Source: Amaranthus tricolor (Eukaryota > Streptophyta > Magnoliopsida > Caryophyllales > Amaranthaceae). Taken from it: DNA of 64,000 nucleotides. A model generated the notes under the pieces. It saw nothing but the letters and a program-made list of their open reading frames with translations. It searched no databases and was not told the DNA's origin. Within the stretch, counting starts at the first letter, position 1, and every line of letters starts with the position of its first letter. A program made the position numbers and the translations under genes. Location: NCBI RefSeq assembly GCF_026212465.1, contig NC_080048.1:29217988-29281987 (forward strand). The letters run 5' to 3'. Shown one piece after another: positions 22,565 through 34,141 of this stretch.

Positions 22565-23000
22565 CACTACAAGAAAACTTGTTTTTAGCAACAGAAAAAG
22601 TCGTTGCTAAAAACCTGATTTCGTTGCTAAAAATGTTTTTTGCAACGAATTCCATTGTTGCGGGTACAGCCGTAGCTAAAGGTTTTAGCAACGACTATGG
22701 TGGTTGCAAAAGGTATATGTTTTTTACAACGAGATCTATTGTTGCAAAAGAAGTATCGTTGCAATTTCTTCCAACGTTTTTAGCAACAAAAAAGCTCGTT
22801 GCCAAATTTTCTGCATTTTTAGCTATAACTGTTTTCGTTGTTAAATATATGTTTTTCACAACAATTCAAGTTGTTGCAATACATGATAGTCAATCTTTTG
22901 CAACGACTTTACTTTAGGGAAAACAATTAAGTAAATTTGTTACTAATGTTTTTAGCAACAACTATTACCGTTGCAAAAAATGTACACATTTTTCGCAATG
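22565..23000. repeat. CACTA left subterminal repeats
   Basis: About fifteen copies of a TAGCAACGA/TCGTTGCAAAA-type motif in both orientations, matching the block at 26225-26508. Confidence 0.9.
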
Positions 23001-23314
23001 ACTTTGTTATCTTCTAAAACAATCTACAATCTATATATAAACTAGACAATTAAAATAATAAATAATTTATAACCAACTAAACTAATATCACCGATTATCA
23101 TTATATATTAATTTGTATCCCAAAATATGACACGTCCCAAATATTATCGTGTGTCAAAAATACACGTAATTCATATACATGTGTCAAAATATCAACCGAT
23201 GTCCAGGACGATAAGCAACCCGAAAACAAGCAATACATATTTACAAGCACGAAGCCAGTGATTGAAGTTGTACTGATACACTACGACAGATAAAAGATTA
23301 TTTCTCGTCATCAT
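23001..23314. other. CACTA interior, 3' flank of the captured gene
   Basis: AT-rich with no coding sequence. It is possibly the captured 3' UTR/downstream region of CBSX3 (downstream on the minus strand). Confidence 0.4.
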
Positions 23315-25395
23315 CTAGTAACCCCCTTGTATGAAGGCGTTCAAGCGGTCTAATTCATCTCGATGCTCACTGACCACTGCACGAACTACATCACCAATAG
23401 ACACCATACCGATCATCCCTTTGTCGTCGATCACTGGGATGTGTCGAATACGGTTATCTGCCACACACCCTAATAAAGGAGTAAGAAAGTGTTCAAGTTT
23501 TACATTTGCTCTAGAAATATTATAAGAAAGGAACCAGAATTTGGAATTAGCTAACTAACCTGTCATAAGCTGCATTGCCTTTAGAACCTTAGTATCAGGT
23601 GTGACAGTAATGAGTTTGTTCTACGAGCACACAATACGTTCGGTAAGAGGACATGGAAGAGTTTAATTAGACTCAAAGGCAACCATATTTAACAAAAGTG
23701 TAGACAGAGTCCCGAATATATTTCAATGTGAATAATTCATTTGCATAGTAATTCAAGTTTTTCAGGAAAATATATTTCAATTAAAATGACAGCTAATAAT
23801 GGTTTATATGTTAAGAGTGACATCTAATAATGGTTGTTCCTATACGTTACATAACGGGGTTTTGCGATTCGGTAGGCTCAAGAACTGTTATAAACTGGTC
23901 ATTATGTAACGGAACGACCTCTTTATATTCCCGATGAGATGTGACATACCTCTTCAGTCATGATGTCACCAACTTTGCTGGATTTTGAGGATCTTCCTTG
24001 TACAATGATTTTTCTTAGATAATCTGCAACATGAAAAACAGATTTTAGTTGCCTGAAGTCCAGCTGCTATGCTTTTGTTAGCTGCATTTGGCATGATATG
24101 AACTAGTTTAAGGGATAAGTTTGTGCAAAGAAGGTACAGTTTCTTTTGAGTCTAATCCAGGAAGCAGCTCACTGAGCATATGAAACTCACTCCAAAAGTA
24201 GCAAAGAGCATATGCAGGAAGCAACTCACTGAAGCATTATCTTATGTATTGCAAGCCTCTTAACACTGCACATTCTGAACATGCGAAAAATAAGCTAATT
24301 GCTTACCTAAGGCTTTTCAGCCTTGCTTAAACGCTAGAAAATGTGTGGAGAGCTCAAAAATTGCCAAAGATACTTGACAATGAGTCAATGACACAAGACT
24401 TAGAAGAATCCAGGAGAGCCATCTGACCAACACTAATATAGAGTCAAATTGTCATAACATTGGGCTTTTAAATGAGACATTGTAGGAAGATTGGGTAGTT
24501 AAGATGAGTATGTTAAGGTAGATTAAATAGGCATATCCTAAAGGAAAAAACTAACTGATATAACCCCATCTTTAGTTCATTACATGGTCCCATTTGATGA
24601 TTTTTTTCACGTATTAGAGATCTAAATAAGTCAAACCCTCACATCCGCTTCACCCAAGGCAACTTGTATGTCTTGTAAATAAACGACACAAGTGAAGTTT
24701 TGGATCAGTGGCGGATCTTGGGTCGTAAATTAGAGGGAGCCAAACTTATAATCCAAACAAAAAGCTAGGGGGGACAAAGTTATAAACAACTTACGTAACG
24801 AGAAATCTACAATTTTTTTTAGTTCATTCCAATTCATCAAAGGAACATAATTGAACCCAATTTTCAAAGTACTGAATGTTAATATTATAGAAGAATTTCT
24901 GACCAACAAAAACCCAAAACCCAGAAAAATCTTATCCTGAAGAACCTAACACGAACAAATTCCAAAGAAATACAGCTATTTCAGATTATTATTTAAAAAT
25001 TTTCATAAAACTTTCTAGTAAATGGAAGAAATTATTAGTACCCATAAACACCAAAGAGAAAAAATGCAACAGAATCTCTTGAATCATTTGACAATTCCGG
25101 ATAAAAAACAGCAACAGGAATTATAAGGCTATTTAGGATTTCTAATGGAAATTTTTCATAAAATTTATAAATAAAAAAAGCTTTTGTGAATTAATTGGAA
25201 AAATAAGCAGCATTATAAACCCAGAAATAAAAATGTAATACAAAAAACAAACTCATTAACGGTGTTGATTAGAAAAATACCTGGTGTACGAAAAGGAGTA
25301 TTTGTGTTAGATGGTTTTAGAACTGATCGACGCCCACGAATCCTCATTGGAGATTTTGCAAAGGTCGCAACCGGTGGTTTTTTATCAGTTTTCAT
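23315..25395 (-). CDS. CBSX3: Chimeric captured gene: unknown exon plus CBSX3 exons
   Basis: Exons by eye on the minus strand are 25395-25281, 24023-23950, 23620-23560 and 23457-23315 (115, 74, 61 and 143 nt). All junctions are GT-AG, and the phases join into 131 codons including the stop without an internal stop. The last three exons match the C-terminal part of plant CBSX3, a mitochondrial CBS-domain protein that regulates thioredoxin. They encode DYLRKIIVQGRSSKSSKVGD, NKLITVTPDTKVLKAMQLMT, then NRIRHIPVIDDKGMIGMVSI and a tail ending NAFIQGGY. That is the end of CBS1 and a complete CBS2. The normal 5' exons (transit peptide, most of CBS1) are absent. In their place is a 38-codon basic exon (MKTDKKPPVATFAKSPMRIR...) of unknown origin whose phase-1 donor fits. 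The intron of 1257 bp includes a GTGGCGGATCTTGGG repeat. Expression is unproven. Confidence 0.75.
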
Positions 25396-25574
25396 CCTGC
25401 AAAGTCAAAGAAGCACAAACATGGAAAAAAATTACAGATTTAGAGATGAATAAACAAGAAATTGAAGAGCTGATATGAAGAAACAATGAAACAAATCAGT
25501 AAATCAACAAATTATAATTAGGGATTTAGAGAATTAGGGTTCATAAATGAAGAAATTATAATTAGGGTTCAAAA

Positions 25575-25995
25575 CCAGCATCAAAATGAGTAAACGACAG
25601 TCGACAAAACCAACATTCAAGCATCAAAACCAGCATCAAAACCAGGCCAGCATTCATATTTTGATTCATCTTCACCATAAAATTAAAAAGAAAACGAATG
25701 ATGAAAACCAGCATTCAAAACCAACATTCATCTTCACCATTTGATTCAGAACATCAAGATCAAGAGAAATAGAGAATCAAAATCAATTATCAAAACCAGC
25801 ATCAAAACGAGTAAACCACAGTCGACATACTCGACAAAACCAACATTCAAAAATCAAAACCAGCATCAAAACCAACATTCATCTTCAACATTTGATTCAG
25901 AACATCAAGATCAAGAGAAATAGAGAATCAATATCAATTATCAAAACCGGCATCAAAACGAGCAAACAACAATCGACAAAACCAACATTCAAAAA
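25575..25995. repeat. Tandem repeat upstream of the captured gene
   Basis: A unit of roughly 155-190 bases built from AAAACCAGCATCAAAACGAG, CCAACATTCA and GATTCAGAACATCAAGATCA is repeated two to three times. On the minus strand it lies just upstream of the chimeric gene's first ATG, inside its leader or promoter. Confidence 0.7.
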
Positions 25996-26012
25996 TTAGG
26001 CTTCATAAACGA

Positions 26013-26216
26013 TTAAACGTACGGCGTGACGGTGGTGGCCGGTGGCACTGGGGAGGCAGGTACAGGAGCGCTGGAGGTACGACGTCGACGTGGGGAGGCC
26101 GGAGGCGAGGCAAGCAGGCAGGAGGCTTGAAGCAGGAAGGAGGCGATTTTGCTGTTTCGCGTCGCGTGAGGCTTGGCTTTCTGAAGCAAGCTTTCTCTCT
26201 TTCTCCAATTTCCCAT
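26013..26216 (-). CDS. Short GC-rich ORF in the CACTA element, unknown
   Basis: A 67-codon minus-strand frame (MGNWRKRESLLQKAKPHATR..., then Pro/Arg/Ser-rich) lies in a GC-rich island unlike its surroundings, next to the right subterminal repeats. It could be captured coding or leader sequence; no homology recognised. Confidence 0.25.
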   Translation of the reverse strand: MGNWRKRESLLQKAKPHATRNSKIASFLLQASCLLASPPASPRRRRTSSAPVPASPVPPATTVTPYV

Positions 26217-26224
26217 GTTTTTGG

Positions 26225-26508
26225 TTTTTATTTTTTATTTTTTTTGCAATGACATTGTTGTTGCAATACATAAAATAATTTTTCGCAACGACTCGTGTTG
26301 TTGCGTTACCTAATAATGCTTTATAACAACGAATGGTATCGTTGCAAAAAACAAATATTAATTATTTCAAAGCCCGCACTCATTTGTATTTTTATGGCAA
26401 CGATTATTTAGCAACAACAACGGATTTCGCAACAATTTGTATTTTTCGCAACGAAAAAAATATAGTCGTTGCTAAAACTTGTTGCTAAAAACAAGTTTTC
26501 TTGTAGTG
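26225..26508. repeat. CACTA right subterminal repeats and terminal repeat
   Basis: Repeated GTTGCAATAC, TTTCGCAACGA and TCGTTGCTAAAA motifs ending in the inverted repeat, mirroring 22565-23000. Confidence 0.9.
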
Positions 26509-27179
26509 TAGTTTGTGTAATGGGGACGATGTATTGTGACTAATCCTCCCTTTCTTTTCTTGAATCCCTGAAAACTTCAGTACTGTTTTTTCATTCTTCC
26601 TAGAAAAAACAACTTTAGAACCAACGTGATAAATAGAAAATCCGACAGCTAGTACTCCAAATCATTCACCGAAAATGATACAATTAAACTCAATCTTAAC
26701 CTCCTTAACTACACTCGAACATACACCATTATCAATATAAAGTTTTGAAATAAACTCTCTCATCAAAGGTGGGTAAATCGGGTTACAACAATTAGTGAGT
26801 TTTCCAATTTTGATTTTTTAAGATAGCATGTAATTGTGGAAAAGGATGAGAAGTATACCAGTACCCATCAAGACCAAACCCAACCGACATTTCTTTTGCT
26901 ATTTCTTCAGGACTATCTGTATCGACTTGCTTGCTTTTCTTAATGGCTCAAGATGATGAACCTCCTCCCTTTGGAGTAGAATGAGGTCATTTTGAGCCAG
27001 CATGCATGATTGAAGAGGTGGGTTGATCCGATGGTTTAGGGGAAGATAAGATGATGGCGGTGCAATTATTAGTGGTGACAGATGAATGACTTTAAGTGGT
27101 TTGGGTTCACTGGGCTTTAGAGTTTTTTTGGTAGATTTCTTGGTGGGTTTTTCGTTGATGGAGCTGAAGGGGTTTTCAT

Positions 27180-27823
27180 GGTGATTGTAATGGAAGGAGA
27201 TGAAGAAAGCATGATAATGGAGGGAGAAAATGAGTGACAGTTTAGGGAGTTATAATGGAAGTAATTGTAAGTTTTTGGGGTGATTTATTGTGACGTGAAG
27301 GAGTTGTGAGAGTAGATTATTTTATAAGGGTGTACGGTTTTATGGGGATTATGTGGGTTTTAATTTATTCACTTCCTTATTTGGAAGTTTGAACAAATAT
27401 AAGGAACGAAAGGTTACTGGGTAGGTTCATAGAATGAATGACAGTTTATTTCCTGATATGGAAATTGGTGATGGTCTGACGGCCATGTTTAATTATCTTA
27501 CGTTGACCAACTTATTTTCATGAATATTTGTGCTTGTAATTTTTTCAACATATAGTTATGCTGAGATTTCAAAAAAAAATAAAAATAAAAATTTATTCTT
27601 GTTTTTCTTTTCCTTTTTTTTAATATGAGGACTATAACAAATAAAATAAACAAATACTACTTTGGTCTGATAAATTTAAAAATGCATCTAAGCATCCATA
27701 GCACATACTTTAAATAACTACATACCTGAACCTTTCAATAATTAACTTCATAATTAGGATATTTGTGGATGAATCAACCCTTCTAATTCTTATTTTGCAT
27801 GAGGGGAATGCTTGTCACAAACT
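27180..27823 (-). other. S4 spacer between pol and env-like ORF
   Basis: AT-rich noncoding stretch equivalent to 54369-54876 in S3. No other feature seen. Confidence 0.55.
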
Positions 27824-30293
27824 TTAGTGGAGCTTGGTCATTCCAAGTTCCAGCCTCATCTTTTCATGTTATTCCCTTGGAAGAGGTTTAGTCATGATAT
27901 CAGCTATTTACTCATTAGTGTTAAGATGTTTAACTGATACATACATTATTCTTAAGAAAATAATGTCTTATATGAATATGTTTTATTCTAGAATGATGCA
28001 TGGGATCTTTAGATATGCATATAGCACTAGTATTATCACAATAAATAGGAACACAATTAAACTTAATACCAAAGTCTCTTAGCAGTTGTTTGATCCAAAG
28101 CATTTGGGAACAGCAAGCTACTACTGCCACATATTTTGCTTCAACAATAGATAATGGAACGGTGTTTTTTCTTCTTGCACACCAAGACATTAAACAAGAC
28201 CCAAGGAATTGTACTATACCTAAGGTGCTTTTTCTGTTTACAAGATCTTCTGCATAGTCTGCATCACTATAACCTTTCAAATCATAGACATTGCTTTTCG
28301 GATAAAATAAGGACAAGTCATCCATTCCATTCAAATATCTCATAATTCTTTTTACTGTAGTATGATGTGATTCTTTGGGATTTGATTGAAATCTAGCACA
28401 CAAACCAACACTAAACGCAATATTGGGCCTACTAACGGTTAGATATAGTATAGATCCAATCATACCTCTATACATAGTTTGATCAACATTAATATCATTT
28501 GTATCTTCATCTAAACTAACATTCTTAGCCATCAGAGTGTGATTTGTTTTAGCATTACATAAACCATATTTCTTAAGAAGTTCTTTCATATATTTTTGTT
28601 GATGAATAAAAGTTCCATTAGCTGTTTGTTTAATTTGCAAACCAAAGAAGAAATTTAATTCTCTCATCATACTCATTTTTAAAATTCGGCACTCATAAGA
28701 TTAGCAAATTCTTTACACAACAATTCATTGTTGGCACCAAAAATAATATCATCATTATAAATTTGCACAACCAAAGTATCAAAACCTCTATTTTTAAAAA
28801 AATAGGTTTTACCGATTTTTCTTCTAACCTTTGACAATCTTTCATACTATTGCTTAAGAGCTTATTTTAGCCCATAAAGAGTTTTACCAAGCTTGTAGAC
28901 ATGATTAGAAAATAAAGGATTTTCAAAGCCAGGGGGTTATTCCACAAATACTTTTTATCAAGAAAACACATTTGACATCCATTTAATACAACTTGAAATT
29001 CATAAAAACAGCAAAAAAATTAGAATTCTGATAGCCTCTAACCTGGCTACCAGAGCAAATGTCTCTGTATAGTAGATCCCTTCTTGTTGATTGTACACTT
29101 TAACCATAGCCTAGCTTTGTTTCTAACTATGATTTCATGTTCATCCAATTTGTTTCTAAATATCCATTTTAGCCAATTACCTTTTTGTGTTTTGGTTTTG
29201 GTTCTAGATGTCACACCTTGTTCCTTTCAAATTCATTTAACTCATCTTACATGGCAGCAAACCATTCCGAATCTCTTAAGGCATTATCGTTATTTTTGGG
29301 TCCCAATATTGAGAGAAAAGCGGAGTTTGCACAGAAATTTCTCATTTGTGATCTGGTTTGTATACCCTTATTTAAATCACTGATAATTTCATCAAGTGCA
29401 TGTGATTTTGATGTTTTCATGGTTTGGGCACAAATTCTCTTGTAGGAACAGTTGTGGAAACAGGTGTTGGTGACTTGATTTACATTCTGCTCAATTTCAG
29501 CCAAATCATTTTGTGCAGTTGTGGGAACAATTGAATTTGGAACAACTTGTTGGTCCTCTTTTATCGGTTGTTCTTCTTCGTGGTGAGGCACTTCAGTTTC
29601 TTCTTGAATATGTTATTTTTCTTGAATCTTTATCATCTTTCAGATTTGCAAGACCTATTTTAAAATTACTTATTTCCTGTTCACTTGTCATAAAATTAGT
29701 TTCATCAAAAATAATGTGAACAGACTCTTCTACGCACATAGTTTTTTTTATTGTAAACTCTATAAGCTTTATTATGAGATGAATATCCTAGAAATACTGC
29801 TTCATCACTTCTTTCATCAAACTTTCCTATGTTTCTTTTTCCATTAATATGAATAAAGCACATATATCCAAATACTCGAAAATAGAAAATATTCGGTTTT
29901 ACACCTTTAAACAGTTCATAAGGTATCTTAGAAGTGATAGGTCTAATTAATACACGATTTAAAATGTAACATGTAGTGTTAACAACCTCAACACAGTTTC
30001 TAGGAAGACCACTAGCAATTAACATGATTCTAGTTATTTTCTCTAATGTTCGATTTTTTCTTTCTATCACTCCATTTTGTTGTGGTGTTCTCGGTGCGGA
30101 AAAATTATAGCTTATGTCATACTCATTGCAATAATCCATAAAACTTGAATTTTCAAATTATTTACAATGATCTGATCTAATGTGAAAAGTTGATTATTAC
30201 TAGATTTTTGGATTTTATTAACAAACAAAACAAATTCATTAAAAGTCTCATCTTTGCTTACTAAAAATATTGTCTAAAGAAATCTACTATAAT
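27824..30293 (-). pseudogene. S4 pol: integrase end, reverse transcriptase, RNase H
   Basis: Right to left, it starts with an integrase core part with stops (SKDETFNEF...), then 30139-29705 with FSAPRTPQQNGVIERKNRTL (third catalytic residue, Glu) and VFLGYSSHNKAYRVYNK. A damaged RT start follows (29591-29247), then RT and RNase H (28676-27930) with LNFFFGLQIKQTANGTF, GYSDADYAEDLVNRKSTLG, VEAKYVA and YCDNTSAICISKD. The end near 27826 reads EKMRLELGMTKLH-stop. Many frameshifts and stops. The YVDD active-site block lies in the broken stretch near 28700-28760. Confidence 0.85.
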
Positions 30294-32803
30294 TGAAACA
30301 GCCCAAACCAACGTAAACAATATAAAAATATTGTCTACAAAGCATAGCGGAAGACTTATAGAAGTCTGGGTTGAATCCAACCTGTAGCTCGATAGCCGTA
30401 GTAAACCAATATCAGATTATTTAAAACCTTTTACATAATTAAGTGATTATTTACAAAACATTATAAAATCATTACAATTTAATTATACAAATATCTAATT
30501 AGAAAATGTATTTCCTAAAGAAGTCTTCGCCTCGTCTGAAACACATAATACATGTAGGCATCAAAGACTGTCAACAATTCAGTAATCCAACATACTATAT
30601 ACAAGTCGTTAACAGACATCTTCAATTAAATTCTTTATTTGCTCAATTGGTAACTTTTTATCAAAGATTAATTTATCAAAACCCAAACTCTTTTAAAAGA
30701 CCGTTTGGTATCGACATAAATACAACTAAGAACCTTTGGTTCATAGTAAATCAAAATATGACTATAACTTTACAAGTTAATAGCGAAAATCAAAATGCGG
30801 CTATTACTTTACAAGTCAATAGCAAAACAATATGACAAATGAAACATATGATTTCATTTGCGAAACAAACAAAACTTTATATACCAAACGTAATTATTCA
30901 AATCTCATATTAAAACAATGATATAACAACACTTAAAAATGTGGGAATATATGGACCATCAGGAAGTAGGCTTGATCTAAATCCTGAGAACACGGGTGAT
31001 CATCATCACCGAAAATACGGTTCTTGCAAGAACGAAACGGATCGGTGGCTTGAGACCGATCCGAATAACCATTACCTATTATCAAGCTATAGGATTTCAC
31101 ATTAATCTGGATATAAATATCCGTTGCCAATTCCCAAAAACGGACATTTTTCAATGTCGAACATTTCAATATAAAACGAATCAATAGATCACTTGATTTT
31201 CTTTGAAATCAATAACCATAACTCATTTTCATAGTACAATATATTTAAAAGCTCATATTTATAAAGTTGTGAACATACAAAACATAATTTTGATCAAGGA
31301 CTAGAAACAAAGTCAAACGAAGTCAAAGTCCAAAATTTCAAATACCAAAAATCAAATTAGAAAATTAAAGAACTTCATTGATGCATTTGAACAAACACCT
31401 TGTGTACATCATCTTATAACGCCAAAAGGTAACAATCATGCTCCCTTTTTCATCTCCATCAAAAATACTCAACAAACTCATACTATCCATAATTACCCAA
31501 TAAACATAAAATAATCGTAAATACTTGATTAAAGAAATACTCAATTGAAATCCCAATTTGAACAATTAATCTCATGATTGGTTATTCTCGATTTTCATGA
31601 CAGCCTGTTAGTATTTTGATCATAACTTTCCCATATGAACTCATTTATGGGTGATTCAAGTGGCTACGCGACCCTGACTCAGAGCTTTGCAATGCATATG
31701 AAGACACTAAAACCCAAAAACAACCAGAACGGCCCCGAAAATGGCAAATTGAAGCTTATTGTCGATTTTCATGACAGCCTGTTAGTATTTTGGACATAAC
31801 TCCCTTATACGAACTCATTTTGGGGCGATTCAAGTGCCCACGCGACCGCGACTTGGAGCTCTACAAATCTTATGAAGACACCAGAAACCAAAGACAATTA
31901 TAACTGACCCAAAAATGGCTAAAACAGAACGCTCAGTTTCTGTTAATATCCAAAATACTAAATTTTATACTAGAAACCGAATAACCTAATCAACCAATAC
32001 TAATCAACACTAAAAACAACCCAATTATTAATTGAATTCATATACTCATCTTAAATTTAAGTTGATACTTAAATTTGAATCAAAGACCGAAATTGAATCC
32101 ACAATTACTAAACTACTTTAAAACATTCAATTAATCTACCTAAAATCAAAGATCTACTTCACTAATCCAACCAAAAAGAGTTTCTACCAAAAGAATCTAA
32201 CAATTATACATATAAATTTCAAATTAATAGTTCTATTAACCTTTAAATCAACATACACATAAAAAGTGGAAGATGAATATGAACTCACTATTACCAAAAG
32301 AGGATGGAGATGAGGTTTTACTTGATTTCTTTAATCCCAGAATTTTCTAATTTCCAAAAAATTCTCAATTAGTTTCCACTTGCTTAAGAAATCAGATTAT
32401 TCAAGAAGAGTAGATTGAATTTCTTCAAACCCTAGCTATTGGGGATTTTTAAAATGATGAGATTCTATGTTTTTGTTTTCCAGAAACTTGAGATGGTACA
32501 AGAAGGAGATGAGTATTGCTTTTTTAAACTTTATACAGATTTCACTTAATTTGAGATGATCATAAATATTAGATGAGTCATTGGTTTTGCTGGCTTAATT
32601 AGGAGTGATATGGCTTCCTAAACATATTTATCAAGTATGAGGTGTATTATACACCCATATTTTTCGTCATATAATTTATTTTTTCCCCAAATCTAATAAA
32701 TCTAATATCTAAAAATCGTAGTAAAATTTTACTTTTAAAATGACAAACTCATTTTAATATTAAAATAGTAATTTTTAACAAAGACGTTTTTATAACTGTT
32801 TTA
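30294..32803. mobile_element. Probable solo LTR, 2.5 kb
   Basis: The segment starts TGAAACAG and ends CTGTTTTA, which is the inverted TGAAACAG with one C-to-T change. It is flanked by a perfect 5-bp duplication ATAAT (30289-30293, 32804-32808). It interrupts the S4 integrase frame exactly. There is no coding sequence, no primer site and no internal domain. Internal text such as ATAACTCCCTTATACGAACT is typical of long plant gypsy LTRs. A TRIM/LARD-like element is the alternative. Confidence 0.7.
31588..31925. repeat. Tandem duplication in the solo LTR
   Basis: A unit of about 170 bases starting TCGATTTTCATGACAGCCTG occurs at 31588 and 31762 with moderate divergence. Confidence 0.8.
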
Positions 32804-33068
32804 ATAATCATCAACAATAACCAATAGATATCTCTTACCACTACGGCTTTGGATTCTCATATGGATTAATTCAAACGGTTTTGAGGTAGTCACCATCTTC
32901 TAAGGTCTCATATGGATTAATTCAAGTGGTTTTAAGGTAGTCACCATCTTCTAAGGTTTAAAAGACGACCTCACATGTTTTCCTTTAGTATAAGGATAAC
33001 AAAATTCTTCTTTTCGATATTTAAGACGGCAAACCTCTCAATAGGTCTTTTGATCTTAAAGTATTAAT
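32804..33068 (-). pseudogene. S4 integrase N-terminal segment
   Basis: Decayed frame equivalent to S1 38405-38640 (a RGLPSxISK-like start, and a zinc-binding and first-Asp region, ending VIVDD). A 50-bp stretch is tandemly duplicated here (32857-32906 and 32907-32957), adding to the damage. Confidence 0.7.
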
Positions 33069-33621
33069 TAGAAATGCAGGCGGGGCGGGTCTAATAGGAG
33101 ACACGCCCCATCGGGCGGGGATGGGTTTCGGTTTGATGGGTCATGGGGCGGGTACGGGTATAAAATTCATACCCACCGCGGGGATGGGAATGGGGATGGG
33201 TTTAAGGTGATACCCGCCCCATCCCCGCCCCCCTCAAGACATGTACAAATTTTGGGAAACCCTAAATTTATTTTTAAAATTTTTTTTTTCAATTTTGGGA
33301 AACCCCGATTTATTTGTGACTTTGGATGTGTGTTTGTTTGAGACTTTGGAGTTTGGATATGTATTATGGGTTTTAAGGCCCAAATAATTGAATATAAAAA
33401 TATGGCACAGATGGGTATTAAGCGGGGATTTGACGGGTGGTGGGGCGGGAAAAATGGGTATTAGACGGGGATGGATACCCAGATGGGTGGTGGGGCGGGG
33501 ATGGTTTTAGGTACAAACCCATCGAGGAAGGGACGGAGAAAAAAATTATACTCGCCGCGGGGATGGGGACGGGGATGGGTATTGCATTAACAGGTGGGGA
33601 TGGGGATGGGAATTCCAATCC

Positions 33622-33653
<32 letters not shown>

Positions 33654-33671
33654 GCTCCGTTTGCATCCCTA
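33069..33671. mobile_element. Non-autonomous hAT element with poly-C tract
   Basis: Ends TAGAAATGCAGGCGGGGCGG and (complement) TAGGGATGCAAACGGAGCAG are hAT-like inverted repeats. They are flanked by a perfect 8-bp duplication GTATTAAT (33061-33068, 33672-33679). Subterminal GGGGATGGG and GGGGCGGG motifs abound, and 28 consecutive C lie at 33625-33652. No transposase. Inserted in the S4 integrase zinc-binding region. Confidence 0.92.
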
Positions 33672-34141
33672 GTATTAATCAATAAAAAGCTTGCATGACC
33701 CAGACGTTTGTGCCAAAGAAGAAGATCTTCTATGACACTGAGAAATGTCAGATTTGATTTTGGAACAGTGTTGATGTCCACTGTATAAGTGTTCCCCTTA
33801 CGAATTCCTTCTAGAACAGTGTCTCTTGTGTCATTCCTAGAAATATTACATTTTTCATAAGTAAAGTTTACAGAGTTACCTTTGTCACAGAACTGCGAAA
33901 TACTTAGTAAATTATGCTTTAAATTCTCGACCAAAAATACATTATCAATTGCATGAAAACGTAACCTTTCGACTTTTCTTTTGGCTATGATTTCGCCTTT
34001 CATGTTGTCACTGAAAGTCACAGTTCCTCCATCATAGGTTTCAAGTGAGAGAAATTTTGATTTATCACAAGTCATGTATTTGGAACACCCACTGTCGAGA
34101 TACCATGAACTTTTCCCCCTCACTAGAACCTACAAACTAGA
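33672..34141 (-). pseudogene. S4 protease and pre-integrase region
   Basis: The minus frame reads SSWYLDSGCSKYMTCDKSKF (protease with the catalytic DSG) and runs to LLLWHKRLGHASFLL, the start of the His-His-Cys-Cys integrase zinc finger, where the hAT MITE cuts it. It follows a stop codon at 34142-34144 that separates it from gag. Confidence 0.82.

Larger units (their letters stand above)
22565..26508. mobile_element. Non-autonomous CACTA element carrying host gene pieces
   Basis: Ends CACTACAAGAAAACTTG and CAAGTTTTCTTGTAGTG are perfect inverted repeats that extend further (TTTTTAGCAAC). They are flanked by a perfect 3-bp duplication TAG (22562-22564, 26509-26511). Subterminal blocks on both sides carry many GTTGCAAAA/TTTTAGCAACGA motifs. 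No transposase is present. The 3.9-kb interior instead carries exons of CBSX3 and another exon, so this is a Pack-CACTA-like element. Confidence 0.95.
21454..27179 (-). pseudogene. S4 env-like ORF, split by the CACTA element
   Basis: The frame starts at 27179 (MKTPSAPSTKNPP) and is decayed to 26512. It resumes at 22564 after the CACTA insertion and ends at 21454. The second part contains YNIARIFILPCNSKCSEVNL, DATLIYCLANHIKTNFPSLM and SHLADCIEKKYM. A long Glu/Lys-rich acidic part and a Pro-rich part follow, then a C-terminus LGAKLDTVEVQTEYVDEND. The same protein lies in S3 (52689-54368). The core resembles the 'putative plant transposon protein' domain seen downstream of pol in Sireviruses. 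Frameshifts and stops are present. Confidence 0.75.

Noticed and set aside
24715..25200. GTGGCGGATCTTGGG-type repeat in the captured-gene intron
   Set aside because: It looks like one end of a known MITE type, but no second end or target duplication was found.
33418..33685. Gly/Pro-rich open frames on both strands
   Set aside because: They are products of the poly-C and GGGGATGGG repeats of the hAT MITE.
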